From the NCBI GenBank assembly GCA_945904015.1, contig CAMDPK010000028.1, forward strand, positions 1 through 51,531: a DNA stretch of 51,531 nt. The letters are read 5' to 3'. Source of the stretch: Candidatus Kuenenia stuttgartensis. GTDB lineage: Bacteria > Planctomycetota > Planctomycetia > Planctomycetales > Planctomycetaceae. Under the pieces are notes generated by a model. It saw only the letters and a program-made list of their open reading frames with translations, did no database searches and was not told the origin of the DNA. Numbering within the stretch: position 1 is the stretch's first letter; every line of letters starts with the position of its first letter. This document shows positions 18,583-30,057 of this stretch, one piece after another. A program made the translations under genes and the position numbers.

Positions 18583-18614
18583 CACATCATCCTTCCTGCG
18601 AACAGAGGTCTCGA

Positions 18615-21698
<3,084 letters not shown>

Positions 21699-22248
21699 TG
21701 CTGTGGTTCTCGGCGCTGAAAAAACCGCGAAAGAGCGCCGACATCGTAAGGCTTCAGCGCCGAATCCGCAACGAGTGCGATGGGCAAACAACATGTATGA
21801 AATGAGTTAGAACGGAATCTCGGAAGCGCCGATTAAATTCAAATCCTGGTACGGTGGATGCTTGATAGGTTTGGCATTAACCGACCCAGCCGAGGCCCTC
21901 AACGGGCAATACAGGCCGTCGTTGACTTGGATTTTTGACTGGTCTTTCTGATTGCAGCCTGACCCACTCTGTAATCAGCTTTCAGCACGTCAACAGCCAC
22001 CCAAGTCTTCGGCCTGCTACCGTTGAGGGTCTTTTTCATTTGCATCCCAACGTTCTCGGCAGAAATTGCCAGAGCAAAGCCCTCCCGCAGGCAACTGGAT
22101 CATCCTCGCGGTACGACTGGAAGAATTCGCCCAAGTTCTCTGATTGTCACGACCGATACTGCTGGTACATCCCACCATGTCGTCATGGTGGTGGGTCGGG
22201 TTTCACCGCCAGATCTTCGAGATCGGTCGTTCAGGCAGGAAGAGGATT
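21699..22248. other. Divergent promoter region
   Basis: About 550 bases between the sigma-54 activator and the BBP7-like gene. It contains a candidate sigma-54 promoter (21847-21862), a weaker look-alike with one extra spacer base (TGGTCTTTCTGATTGCA, about 21939-21955) and a leader hairpin CCACCATG/CATGGTGG (22172-22191) 57 bases before the BBP7-like start. Confidence 0.45.
21847..21862 (+). promoter_or_regulatory. Candidate sigma-54 promoter
   Basis: TGGTACGGTGGATGCT matches the -24/-12 consensus TGGCACG-N4-TTGCW at ten of twelve defined positions and keeps the GG-N10-GC spacing exactly. It points toward the BBP7-like gene, giving a leader of about 375 bases, and lies about 150 bases from the start of the divergent activator gene. 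The match is by eye. Confidence 0.4.
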
Positions 22249-23550
22249 ATGCGCAGCCGCCTCGCATTCTGCGTGCTTGGAGTTTGGAGCTTGGTCGCGT
22301 CGGGAACGGCGCAAGCCCAACCACCTCCGGGTACGATCGCGCCGTCGCGGATCTACGCTCCTGCTCCGTATGACGCCTCGAACAGTTGGCCCGCTTGGGG
22401 CGTGCCCGCCTACGACAACTATGCCGATGGGCCCTTTGCCGGTGATCCGCAATATGGTGCTGGTCCAGACGGAATGGTGACGGAGCGAATCTCCGGCGAC
22501 AAAGGCTTTGATTACGAGGACACGCCGGTCGATCGATTTCTGACCGCCACCGCGAAGTCAACTTGGCTCCGGACTGAATACCTTCAATGGAATTTTGAGG
22601 GACCGGGGAATCAACTACTTGGTTCTGCAGTTGCTGGTGTTGTTGATGCTTCGAAACCATTTCAGGCGACGGTTGTTGGGCAGCCCGCGACCGCTCAAGT
22701 TCCGACCACAAGTGCCTTGCACTTCCGAAACGTCCAAGGATTTCGTGGCACAGTGGGATTGACCACAAATGCAGGATCGTTGGAAGCCAACTACTTCACA
22801 TTCAGCCGAGCTCAAAGTGGTCAGTTCTTGGGCGTGCTGCCGGCTCCGGTACTCGCTCCGGAAACTCAGATTCAATACGCCACCAGCACGCTGCTCAGCG
22901 GACAGCCGAGTAACAATTTGTTCCTGTATGACAGTTCGTTTCAGATGTCTCAGACGACTCAGATGTCCGGAGCTGAAGCCAACTGGGTGGCGAAGTCGCC
23001 GTATGAGCAGGGATTTGTCGTGCGTCCGATGGCCGGTTTTCGGTTCATCGACCTCAATGAACGGCTCACCCAACGCGGCACGTTCAATCAGCAAGGTTTG
23101 TTGGACCCACCATTGGTCAGCGACATCGATTCCGACGCCACAAACCGAATCTATGCCCCTCAAATCGGATTGCGATTTGAGATTGTCAATCGTTGGGCCA
23201 CGCTGGGCTTTGAACCGAAGGTCGCGTTTGGCATCAACAATTACGACGCGAAGGTTCGTACGGAACGATTGCGAAGCCCTGGCGACCCAGCCGTCGAAAC
23301 GACTCAAAACGGATCGCACTTTGCTCCGATTGGAGACTTCTCCTTCTACGGCAAGGTTAATCTGCGGGATAATTTCTCGCTCTTCGGCAGCTATCAAATC
23401 ATGGTTGCGAACGGCATTTCTCGGCCGGCGAACAACATCTATTACAACGACAATGGTTCCGCGAATCCGGCCGCGATCGTGGTGGACGCCGGCTTCCAGC
23501 AGATGGTCTGGCAGGGATTCACCGTCGGTGGGGAATTGCGATTCCGCTAA
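22249..23550 (+). CDS. BBP7-like outer-membrane beta-barrel protein
   Basis: 433 residues from the ATG at 22249, with GGAAGAGG just upstream. Signal peptide MRSRLAFCVLGVWSLVASGT, cleavage near AQA-QP. After a Pro/Tyr/Gly-rich linker the protein has WLRTEYLQWNFEGPG, typical of the planctomycete BBP7 family. Alternating amphipathic strands follow, with conserved-looking FRNVQGFRGTVGL, VVRPMAGFRFIDLNERL, IGLRFEIVN and FGSYQIMVANGIS. It ends in an aromatic/basic residue pattern (VGGELRFR) suited to barrel insertion. Role: outer-membrane barrel of unknown cargo. Possibly regulated by the adjacent sigma-54 activator (inference). Confidence 0.78.
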   Translation: MRSRLAFCVLGVWSLVASGTAQAQPPPGTIAPSRIYAPAPYDASNSWPAWGVPAYDNYADGPFAGDPQYGAGPDGMVTERISGDKGFDYEDTPVDRFLTATAKSTWLRTEYLQWNFEGPGNQLLGSAVAGVVDASKPFQATVVGQPATAQVPTTSALHFRNVQGFRGTVGLTTNAGSLEANYFTFSRAQSGQFLGVLPAPVLAPETQIQYATSTLLSGQPSNNLFLYDSSFQMSQTTQMSGAEANWVAKSPYEQGFVVRPMAGFRFIDLNERLTQRGTFNQQGLLDPPLVSDIDSDATNRIYAPQIGLRFEIVNRWATLGFEPKVAFGINNYDAKVRTERLRSPGDPAVETTQNGSHFAPIGDFSFYGKVNLRDNFSLFGSYQIMVANGISRPANNIYYNDNGSANPAAIVVDAGFQQMVWQGFTVGGELRFR

Positions 23551-24082
23551 CCCGCGTGATCCGGATCACCGAGAACAGGTGCATCTCGCTTTTGTCGCAG
23601 ACGGATTTCGTCAGGTCTCCACCGAGCGAAAGCAGGTCAGTCGGATCACCGTCGCGCTGGGACTTCTGATTTGTTCTCAGCCGGAGGGACTGTCTTCGGT
23701 ACGAGGGTCTCGTCGAGATGCTCTGAATGCGTGGCACCGAACAGCCGAGCGTTGACGACTGGGCGGTCAGCAAGTGGATTCCGAGGCGACGCACGCCCAC
23801 TCGGCGCGCGGTCTCGCTCACTGTCAGTGAGCGGTTATCGGTCGGATTCGCACGCTCATACCTCGACTCGCGACTGCCACTGCTCCGGAACTTCTACGAT
23901 CTTGAAGACTCAGCCCGGTGCAAAGGCGAGTTGGGTTGATCGAGCAACAACGCACGCGCGGTCGTGACTCCCGGCTCGGTCTTTGGCACAGTGAGTGCGA
24001 GATTGCGAAAGGTCGCGTTCCAGAATGTTCCGGATTCTTTTGTGACACTCCAGTCGTCGTGATCGGAGGGAGGACGTTTGTC
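23551..24082. other. Intergenic region before the ATPase remnant
   Basis: About 530 bases with no supported gene. One tight hairpin, CGCTCACTG/CAGTGAGCG, lies at 23815-23833. Confidence 0.45.
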
Positions 24083-24612
24083 ATGTCCGACATCGATCAC
24101 TTGGCCTTTACCTGGAGCACAAAGGATCTGCTCGCCACATGCGGCGTCGATTCACATCGCGGACTGACGGCTGCGAAGGTGGACTTGATTCGTGAGCGAG
24201 TCGGCTGGAACCAATTGATTGCTGCACCAAGTGAGCCGCTGTGGAAGCGCTTCCTCTCGCAGTTTGCGGATGTGGTCGTCTGGATTTTGCTGGCGGCGGC
24301 GGTCATTTCGGGGGCGATGGGGGAATGGACCGACACGGCCGCAATCTCGGCAATTGTGCTGCTCAACGCGGTGCTGGGGTCGTCCACGAAGAACGTGCGG
24401 AACGAGCGCTCGCTGCGTTGCAAAGCTTGGCCGCTCCGATGGCAAAGGTGCTGCGCGACGGATCGCTGGCGACAATTCCGACGCGTGCACTGGTCCCCGG
24501 AGACATCGTCGAGCTGGAGGCGGGTGATAGCGTCCCGGCCGATGTGCGATTTGCGAGCCGCTGCGACGGCTTGCGGCGGATTCGAAAGTCGGATCAGTCG
24601 GCGAAAGCAGCA
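24083..24612 (+). pseudogene. Truncated, frameshifted P-type ATPase
   Basis: Begins MSDIDHLAFTWSTKDLLATC and follows the N-terminal cation-ATPase domain and first helices (VVVWILLAAAVISGAMGEWT), closely matching the intact ATPase at 27351-30050. Near 24378 the frame shifts by one base. The other frame continues HEERAERALAALQSLAAPM and VPGDIVELEAGDSVPADVR, the start of the actuator domain. Similarity ends by about 24612, before the TGES loop, and the phosphorylation, nucleotide-binding and later membrane parts are missing. The 3' end abuts the convergent anti-sigma gene. It is either a decayed older copy or the remains of a duplication. Confidence 0.85.
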
Positions 24613-24630
24613 ATCAGCCGGTTCATTCCG

Positions 24631-25452
24631 TCAGAGTCTGCGTTGATGTTTGAAATGCTCGACAAGGCGTGTCACCTCGTCAACGTCCTTCGCTCCGATC
24701 ACCGTGATGTGACGCCGCTCTTGTTGCCACGTTGCTGCCAGGCAGCCGTCAACTTGCACGAGGCGTGTCGGCTTGTCGGAAAAAACCTTTGAGGACGCGG
24801 GGCGGTCGCCGAACCACACGGATTGGTCTTCGTCATGCTCAAACACGCAGAGCATTCCACCGTCCTTGCGGTGGTAGCACACCTCCAAGCAGCGACAGCA
24901 CGGCATCTTCAGCAAGTACGCTTGAGCCGGTTCGTAATCGGGCGGCAGACCATCGGCGACGACCGGGCGGTACTTCAATTCGCGGATTGCGTCGGCGATT
25001 TCAACGGGTTTGCCAGAGTAGTGCGCGACCAACTCTTGTTGGGCTTCGTCGGGAGCTTGCACGAACGTGTCGAGAAAGTGGCCGAAGTTCACGGCGAGAT
25101 GCTGATGCTCGTGAGCGTGCCATTGCATGAATGCGATCCAAGACAGGCCGACCAGCAACAACGCGGCCACTGCGAACAGCATCTTGCAGGACGCGCGTTG
25201 AGCCGGCATCGCTGGCGGTGTGACAGGCGATTGGCTCGCGTTCAGTTGAACTTCAATGCGCGGCCAGACGTGACGCGGCGCTGAGGGCTGATCGAGTTTC
25301 GTCGTCAGGTCGGAGAGCTTGTGCAGAGTCTCCAACTCTGCGGCGCAGTTGGCACAGACCGCGACATGGTCCGCGACGGCGTCGGCCTTGTCTGCCGAGA
25401 GTTCGCCGTCGTAGTAAGCGGAGAGCAGTTCGATGACTTCTCGACACTGCAT
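24631..25452 (-). CDS. Anti-sigma factor with zinc-finger head and Cys/His-rich periplasmic domain
   Basis: 273 residues. The N-terminal zf-HC2 anti-sigma domain has the expected His-x3-Cys-x2-Cys (HVAVCANC, about 28-36) after MQCREVIELLSAYYDGEL. A single membrane helix spans about 90-112. The outside part begins with a histidine cluster (WHAHEHQH) and further on has MPCCRCLEVCYHRKDGG and MLCVFEHDED, i.e. five cysteines plus His/Met within about 30 residues. This strongly suggests metal or redox sensing; I infer copper because the downstream genes are CusB- and CusA-like. Two bases separate it from the upstream sigma gene stop, so the pair is co-transcribed and probably translationally linked. 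Confidence 0.78.
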   Translation of the reverse strand: MQCREVIELLSAYYDGELSADKADAVADHVAVCANCAAELETLHKLSDLTTKLDQPSAPRHVWPRIEVQLNASQSPVTPPAMPAQRASCKMLFAVAALLLVGLSWIAFMQWHAHEHQHLAVNFGHFLDTFVQAPDEAQQELVAHYSGKPVEIADAIRELKYRPVVADGLPPDYEPAQAYLLKMPCCRCLEVCYHRKDGGMLCVFEHDEDQSVWFGDRPASSKVFSDKPTRLVQVDGCLAATWQQERRHITVIGAKDVDEVTRLVEHFKHQRRL

Positions 25453-25454
25453 GG

Positions 25455-26045
25455 TTACGGCTCCCAGCCCGACTCGATGAGGTAATGCTTGAGGAGTTGC
25501 CGGGCACGGCTCAGCCGCGAGGCCACCGTCCCTTCCGGAATTTGCAGTGCGGCGGCGATCTCCGCATACGATTGATTCTCCACTTCGCGCAGCAGGAACA
25601 GCGACCGCAACTCTGGATCGAGCCGCGCCAGCGCGTGCTCCATCAGTTCTTTGTGGTCGAAGTCGCGTTCTTGGTCCGGCTGGCGGTCCATGAAGTCACT
25701 TTCCAGAGAAACACAGCGCCAACACCGCTGCTGTTTCCGCAGGTGCTGTAACGACTCGTTGACCGACACGCGATAGAGCCACGTCTCGAACCGCGAGTGA
25801 CCGCTGAATTGGCTCAGCGTCCGAAAGACTTGAAGAAACACTTGCTGCAACAGGTCGTCAGCGTCACTCCGCCCCACCATCCGCACGAGCAGTCGATAGA
25901 CCCGCTGGTGGCAACATTCGTAAAGCTGCTGCTGAGCCTCTCGACTGCCGCGACGGCTCGCGGCCACAAGGTCATCAATTGGCTCAGCGTCGAGCGCCTC
26001 TTCCAGCCATTCGACATCAATCACGGAATTAGATGCGGTGAGCAT
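25455..26045 (-). CDS. ECF-type RNA polymerase sigma factor
   Basis: 196 residues from the ATG at 26045 (MLTASNSVIDVEWLEE); an upstream in-frame extension to 26081 looks like leader. Region 2 is clear (LYECCHQRVYRLLVRMVG, DADDLLQQVFLQVF, FETWLYRVSVNESLQHLRKQ). Region 4 is clear too (LRSLFLLREVENQSYAEIAA, LQIPEGTVASRLSRARQLLK). A linker of about 45 residues joins them; there is no extra C-terminal domain. ECF factors of this kind are held by the adjacent membrane anti-sigma until a signal is sensed. Likely targets are its own promoter and the divergent metal-handling genes starting at 26607 (inference). Confidence 0.88.
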   Translation of the reverse strand: MLTASNSVIDVEWLEEALDAEPIDDLVAASRRGSREAQQQLYECCHQRVYRLLVRMVGRSDADDLLQQVFLQVFRTLSQFSGHSRFETWLYRVSVNESLQHLRKQQRCWRCVSLESDFMDRQPDQERDFDHKELMEHALARLDPELRSLFLLREVENQSYAEIAAALQIPEGTVASRLSRARQLLKHYLIESGWEP

Positions 26046-26211
26046 GGTTCTGCTTCTCGTTAGACGGGAATTTTTTCCCAACCACTACTCTGAGCGTGGA
26101 TTGATTCCGCGAAAGGCAAATGCGATGCCGCGTCATCTTGCACAGCCCGGAGAGAATTGAGGGGCTGATTGGTGGGCGAAGCAGGCTTCGCTGGCACCAA
26201 AAACGAAAAAA

Positions 26212-26252
26212 GCCGACGTGGCGGAACCCCGGAAGGATTCCGCCACGTCGGC
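26212..26252 (-). terminator. Strong rho-independent terminator, minus strand
   Basis: A perfect 15-base-pair stem (GCCGACGTGGCGGAA with its complement) and an 11-base loop, followed on the minus strand by TTTTTTCGTTTTTGG. It would end a transcript coming from the right, i.e. from about 26253-26600, where only a small unsupported frame is present. It lies upstream of, not after, the sigma gene. Confidence 0.8.
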
Positions 26253-26327
26253 CTATTCTGTAACGGACCCCCCGGCACCGCCGGGTTATCCTCTATTTAG
26301 TCGTCCGAAAACTTTGAACTCACGATC

Positions 26328-26531
26328 TCATGGAGCCGTTTCATATCCAATACGGCTCCACAACCGCAGCGCTTGTATCAAGCGAACTTCGGGGAGTCGA
26401 GCACCTGACGCCGCGCGAGGCGTGCGGATGTGTCGCATCAGCGCGCGGACTCGCACGGTCCAGCGACGTTGGAAACTTTCGCAATTCGCGTGAAGGAATT
26501 CGCGATCGGCGACATCCAACCCGTGAATCAT
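26328..26531 (-). CDS. Possible small basic protein of unknown function
   Basis: 67 residues from the ATG at 26531: MIHGLDVADREFLHANCESF, then a basic stretch (QRRWTVRVRALMRHIRTP), ending RLWSRIGYETAP. No family recognised. The only support is the frame itself and the strong terminator that follows about 75 bases later on the same strand. The transcript could instead be a small RNA. Confidence 0.25.
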   Translation of the reverse strand: MIHGLDVADREFLHANCESFQRRWTVRVRALMRHIRTPRAASGARLPEVRLIQALRLWSRIGYETAP

Positions 26532-26606
26532 TTTGACCGACAACCGCTTACGGCATGTGGCCAACCGCGAGTCGCGGTCGTCTGTTCAATGAAAAAAGGA
26601 GCCATC

Positions 26607-27212
26607 ATGAATCTGTCCCGCACTACTCTTTGGATCAGCACTCTCACCGTGATGCTGACTGGTCTCGTCCTCGGTTCCACGCTCGCGTTCGCTCAGAACG
26701 ACGCCGGAGCAAAGATTCGCGGCGATGCGTGGAATGGTAGTCGCGTTCAGACGTACCAGCGCCACGCCCAAGATCAGTCCCAGATGCTCTATCAATACGC
26801 GCAGCCCCAAGCGCCAGTCTCGAAGCAGGAAGCCAAGGAACTCGTCACTGGCATCCGCAAGAATCTCACCGAGGCGGACAAGGCACTGGCCACGCTCAAG
26901 AAGGATCATGCCAAGGAACCGGAAGTCGTCAAGCAGATCGCCCTGATCGAAAAGCATCATGCCAAAGCTCATGAGGTCTGTGGCATGGCTGAGGAACATT
27001 GCCTGAAGGAGCACGGCGATCATGTCGCCATCGCGGACTGCTGTACCGACATGTGGCACGAAATTGATCACGCCCAAGTCGAGACACAAAAGCTCCTGAA
27101 GATGCTCAAGATCGAAAAGCTGCCGGTTCCCAAGAAGGCCACCGACAAGAAGGCGGCTCCCGACAAAAAGCCGGACGCGGAGAAGAAGACCGAGACAAAG
27201 TCGGACAAGTAG
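26607..27212 (+). CDS. Periplasmic His/Cys/Met-rich protein, possible metal binder
   Basis: 201 residues from the ATG at 26607, preceded six bases upstream by AAAAGGAG. Signal peptide MNLSRTTLWISTLTVMLTGL with cleavage near AFA-QN. The mature protein is mostly helical. Its centre is full of potential ligands: KDHAK, EKHHAKAHEVCGMAEEHCLK, EHGDHVAIADCCTDMWHEID, with four cysteines, two methionines and ten or so histidines within about 65 residues. The tail is a lysine/proline/aspartate repeat. It lies divergent from the ECF sigma gene and upstream of the ATPase and cusBA-like genes. A metal buffer or sponge is plausible, but I do not recognise a named family. Confidence 0.6.
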   Translation: MNLSRTTLWISTLTVMLTGLVLGSTLAFAQNDAGAKIRGDAWNGSRVQTYQRHAQDQSQMLYQYAQPQAPVSKQEAKELVTGIRKNLTEADKALATLKKDHAKEPEVVKQIALIEKHHAKAHEVCGMAEEHCLKEHGDHVAIADCCTDMWHEIDHAQVETQKLLKMLKIEKLPVPKKATDKKAAPDKKPDAEKKTETKSDK

Positions 27213-27253
27213 CACACTTTGGACGGCGCTCGAATCGCGGACGGGACACATCA

Positions 27254-27292
27254 TGAAACCCGCGACTGGCTGTGCGCTGGTCGCGGGTTTCA
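27254..27292 (+). terminator. Hairpin after the metal-binding protein gene
   Basis: A 13-base-pair stem TGAAACCCGCGAC/GTCGCGGGTTTCA with a 13-base loop, about 40 bases after the stop. It lacks a T-run, so it may only partly stop transcription before the ATPase gene. Confidence 0.5.
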
Positions 27293-27350
27293 CGCATTCG
27301 GAGTCTTCGGCCAAAGGCGGATGCCAACGACATCGATGTGAGGTGCCAGG

Positions 27351-30050
27351 ATGCCTGAATCGCGAGTTTGGTATGCCGTCTCTGGATACGACGCGGCACG
27401 AGAGCTGGCTGTCGATCTGGCTCACGGACTGACCACCGATGAGGTGGCTCAGCGGCGAGTGCAGCACGGCTGGAACGCGCTCGCGGAAGCGCCGCCGGTG
27501 CCGATCTGGAAAAAGCTGGTCGGTCAGTTCAAAGAGCTGGTGATCTGGATTCTGATTGTCGCCGCGATCATTGCCGGCGTGATGGGGGAATGGGCCGACA
27601 CAGCGGCAATTCTGGCGATCGTGCTCGTGAACGGCATCATCGGCTTTCTTCAGGAGGAGAAGGCGGGCCGCGCGTTGGCGGCTTTGCAAAAGCTCTCGTC
27701 GCCGATGGCCAAGGTGATCCGCGATGGTGCGCTGCAATCAGTTCCCGCTCGCGAGATGGTGCCGGGGGACCGCATTGAGTTGGAAGCGGGCGACAACATC
27801 CCGGCCGACGCGCGGCTGCTGAGTGCGTTCAGCGTGCGAGTTCAGGAAGCGGCGTTGACCGGCGAATCGGTTCCCACGGACAAGGACGCCGACTGTCTGT
27901 TGAACGAGAGCGCGCCGCTGGGCGACCGTCGCAACATGGTCTACATGGGAACGGTCACGGCCGCCGGCAAAGCCAGCGCGGTCGTCGTTGCGACTGGCAT
28001 GAACACCGAATTGGGGCACATCGCCGGGCTGCTGCAACGCTCTGAGCCGGAGACGACACCGCTCCAACGGCGGCTGGCGGAACTTGGCAAAGTGCTGGCC
28101 GTCGTGTGCCTAGTCATCGTGGCCATTATTTTTGCTTTGCAACTGGTGCGCGGCGGCAAGTTGCTGGAGATGCTGTTGATCTCCGTCAGTCTGGCGGTGG
28201 CGGCCGTGCCGGAAGGACTCCCGGCCGTGGTGACGTTGACGCTCGCGCTGGGCCTGCAACGCATGGTCAAACGAAACGCGCTCGTCCGCAAGCTGCCGAG
28301 CGTCGAAACGCTGGGTTCGGTGACGGTCATCTGCTCGGACAAGACGGGGACGCTGACTCGCAATGAAATGACCGTGCGCGAGATCGTGACCGGCGGGGAA
28401 CGCTATCAGGTCACGGGAGCCGGCTACGCTCCGCAGGGGCAGTTCCTCAAAGGCGACGAACCAATCAATCCGCGTGATGAGGTCGATCTCATCCAGGTTC
28501 TGACGACGGCCGCTCGGTGCAACAACGCGACGGTCAGTCCGCGCGGTGATGGCGTCGACTCGTGGCAGGTCATCGGCGATCCGACCGAAGGGGCGCTCGT
28601 TGTGGCCGCACTCAAGGCTGGCATTGAATCGCATGACCGCGAGCGTAAGACCCTCCATGAAATCCCGTTCGATTCGGAACGCAAGGCGATGTCAGTCGTC
28701 GTGCGCGGTCCGGAAGGCACAGCGGTCATGCACACCAAAGGTGCGCCGGAAATGATCCTCGCGAAGTGCATCGCCGAACGGCGCGGCGGAAAAGTTGAGC
28801 CGCTCACCGACGATCGTCGCGGACAGATCATGCAATGGAATTCCGAGATGGCTGGTCGCGCGTTGCGAGTGCTCGCGCTGGCGTATCGCGATCATTCGGA
28901 AACGCAGGGAAACAAGTACGACGAATCGGACCTGATCTTCGCCGGATTGGTCGGCATGATTGATCCGCCTCGCGAGGAAGCCAAAGAGGCGGTTCAGAAG
29001 TGCCGCGCGGCCGGCATTCGCCCCGTCATGATTACCGGCGATCATCCGGCGACGGCTCTGGCCATCGCCCGCGAACTGCACATTGCCGAGCCGGACGGTC
29101 GCGTCGTCACCGGGCAGGAACTCAACGACCTGTCGGACGATGATCTGGCGGCTCAGGTGGACCAGATCTCCGTCTATGCCCGTGTCTCGGCCGAACACAA
29201 ACTGCGGGTCGTGCGTGCCTGGAAAGCTCGTGGCCAGATTGTCGCCATGACGGGAGATGGCGTGAACGATGCTCCGGCGGTGAAGGCCGCCGACATCGGT
29301 ATCGCGATGGGCGTGACCGGCACCGATGTGACCAAAGAGGCGTCCGACATGGTGCTCACGGACGACAACTTCGCGTCGATCGTCAACGCGGTCGAGGAAG
29401 GTCGCGGCATTTTCGACAACATCCAGAAGTTCGTGCTTTACTTGCTGTCGTGTAACGCTGGCGAAGTGCTGCTGATGGTCTTCGCCGCCCTGATTGGATG
29501 GCCGGTCCCGCTGCTGGCGATTCAGATTCTGTGGATCAACCTCGTGACCGACGGGCTGCCAGCACTGGCCTTGGGCATGGAACCGCCCGAGCGCGACATC
29601 ATGACCCGTCAGCCGCGTCCGCCGCTCGAAGCCGTCATCACGCGGGAACGCGGGCTGCTCATTCTGTTTCACGGCATGCTGATCGCGACCGTCGCGGCCT
29701 TGGGTTTCTGGATCATCTACCAGGGGGACGAAGCGCATCTGGCCCGTGCTCGGACAATGACCTTTTGCATCGCCGCCCTTTCTCAACTCTTCTTTGCCAT
29801 CGGCTGCCGGAGCCAGCGTTTCACCATGCTGGAGCTGGGCCTGTTCTCGAACCCGCACTTGCTCGGAGCGATTGCCATCTCTGGTTTACTCCACTTGGCT
29901 GTCGTGACGCTCCCGTTCGCTCAACCGGCCTTCGAGGCCACCGATCATCCCGCGTGGGAGTGGCTACTGCTCATTCTGTTGTCGCTGGCACCCGTTACGA
30001 TCATCGAAGTCGGCAAGCTCCTGCGTGCATTCTTCAAGAAAGAAAAGTGA
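27351..30050 (+). CDS. Cation-transporting P-type ATPase, P2A (calcium-pump) type
   Basis: 899 residues; GAGG lies just ahead of the ATG. Order: N-terminal cation-ATPase domain, helices 1-2 (VIWILIVAAIIAGVMG), actuator domain with TGES, helix 4 with PEGLPA (P287-E288), phosphorylation site DKTGT (D330), nucleotide domain with KGAPE, hinge MTGDGVNDAPA, then helices 5-10. The membrane residues match the calcium-pump set: NAGEV in helix 5 (E705) and INLVTDG in helix 6 (N730, T733, D734). No CPC/CPH motif or N-terminal heavy-metal domain is present, so it is not a classical copper P1B pump. Calcium or manganese is the expected substrate by family. Its stop is 7 bases from the CusB-like start, so the genes probably form one operon. 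Confidence 0.9.
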   Translation: MPESRVWYAVSGYDAARELAVDLAHGLTTDEVAQRRVQHGWNALAEAPPVPIWKKLVGQFKELVIWILIVAAIIAGVMGEWADTAAILAIVLVNGIIGFLQEEKAGRALAALQKLSSPMAKVIRDGALQSVPAREMVPGDRIELEAGDNIPADARLLSAFSVRVQEAALTGESVPTDKDADCLLNESAPLGDRRNMVYMGTVTAAGKASAVVVATGMNTELGHIAGLLQRSEPETTPLQRRLAELGKVLAVVCLVIVAIIFALQLVRGGKLLEMLLISVSLAVAAVPEGLPAVVTLTLALGLQRMVKRNALVRKLPSVETLGSVTVICSDKTGTLTRNEMTVREIVTGGERYQVTGAGYAPQGQFLKGDEPINPRDEVDLIQVLTTAARCNNATVSPRGDGVDSWQVIGDPTEGALVVAALKAGIESHDRERKTLHEIPFDSERKAMSVVVRGPEGTAVMHTKGAPEMILAKCIAERRGGKVEPLTDDRRGQIMQWNSEMAGRALRVLALAYRDHSETQGNKYDESDLIFAGLVGMIDPPREEAKEAVQKCRAAGIRPVMITGDHPATALAIARELHIAEPDGRVVTGQELNDLSDDDLAAQVDQISVYARVSAEHKLRVVRAWKARGQIVAMTGDGVNDAPAVKAADIGIAMGVTGTDVTKEASDMVLTDDNFASIVNAVEEGRGIFDNIQKFVLYLLSCNAGEVLLMVFAALIGWPVPLLAIQILWINLVTDGLPALALGMEPPERDIMTRQPRPPLEAVITRERGLLILFHGMLIATVAALGFWIIYQGDEAHLARARTMTFCIAALSQLFFAIGCRSQRFTMLELGLFSNPHLLGAIAISGLLHLAVVTLPFAQPAFEATDHPAWEWLLLILLSLAPVTIIEVGKLLRAFFKKEK

Positions 30051-30057
30051 GGACGCC

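Larger units (their letters stand above)
26046..26606. other. Region between sigma factor and metal-binding protein genes
   Basis: About 560 bases. It holds a strong minus-strand terminator (26212-26252), small hairpins GCGAAGC/GCTTCGC (about 26177-26191) and CCGGC/GCCGG (about 26271-26285), a stem GGAGCCGT/ACGGCTCC (about 26332-26358), and one weak small minus-strand frame (26328-26531). ECF-type promoters for both sides should lie here, but I could not assign one. Confidence 0.45.

Noticed and set aside
21939..21955. Second sigma-54 promoter
   Set aside because: TGGTCTTTCTGATTGCA has a good TTGCA element but eleven bases between GG and GC instead of ten, which is usually not tolerated.
27351..30050. 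CopA-type copper ATPase
   Set aside because: It lacks CPC/CPH and heavy-metal-associated domains; ion-site residues are those of calcium pumps.
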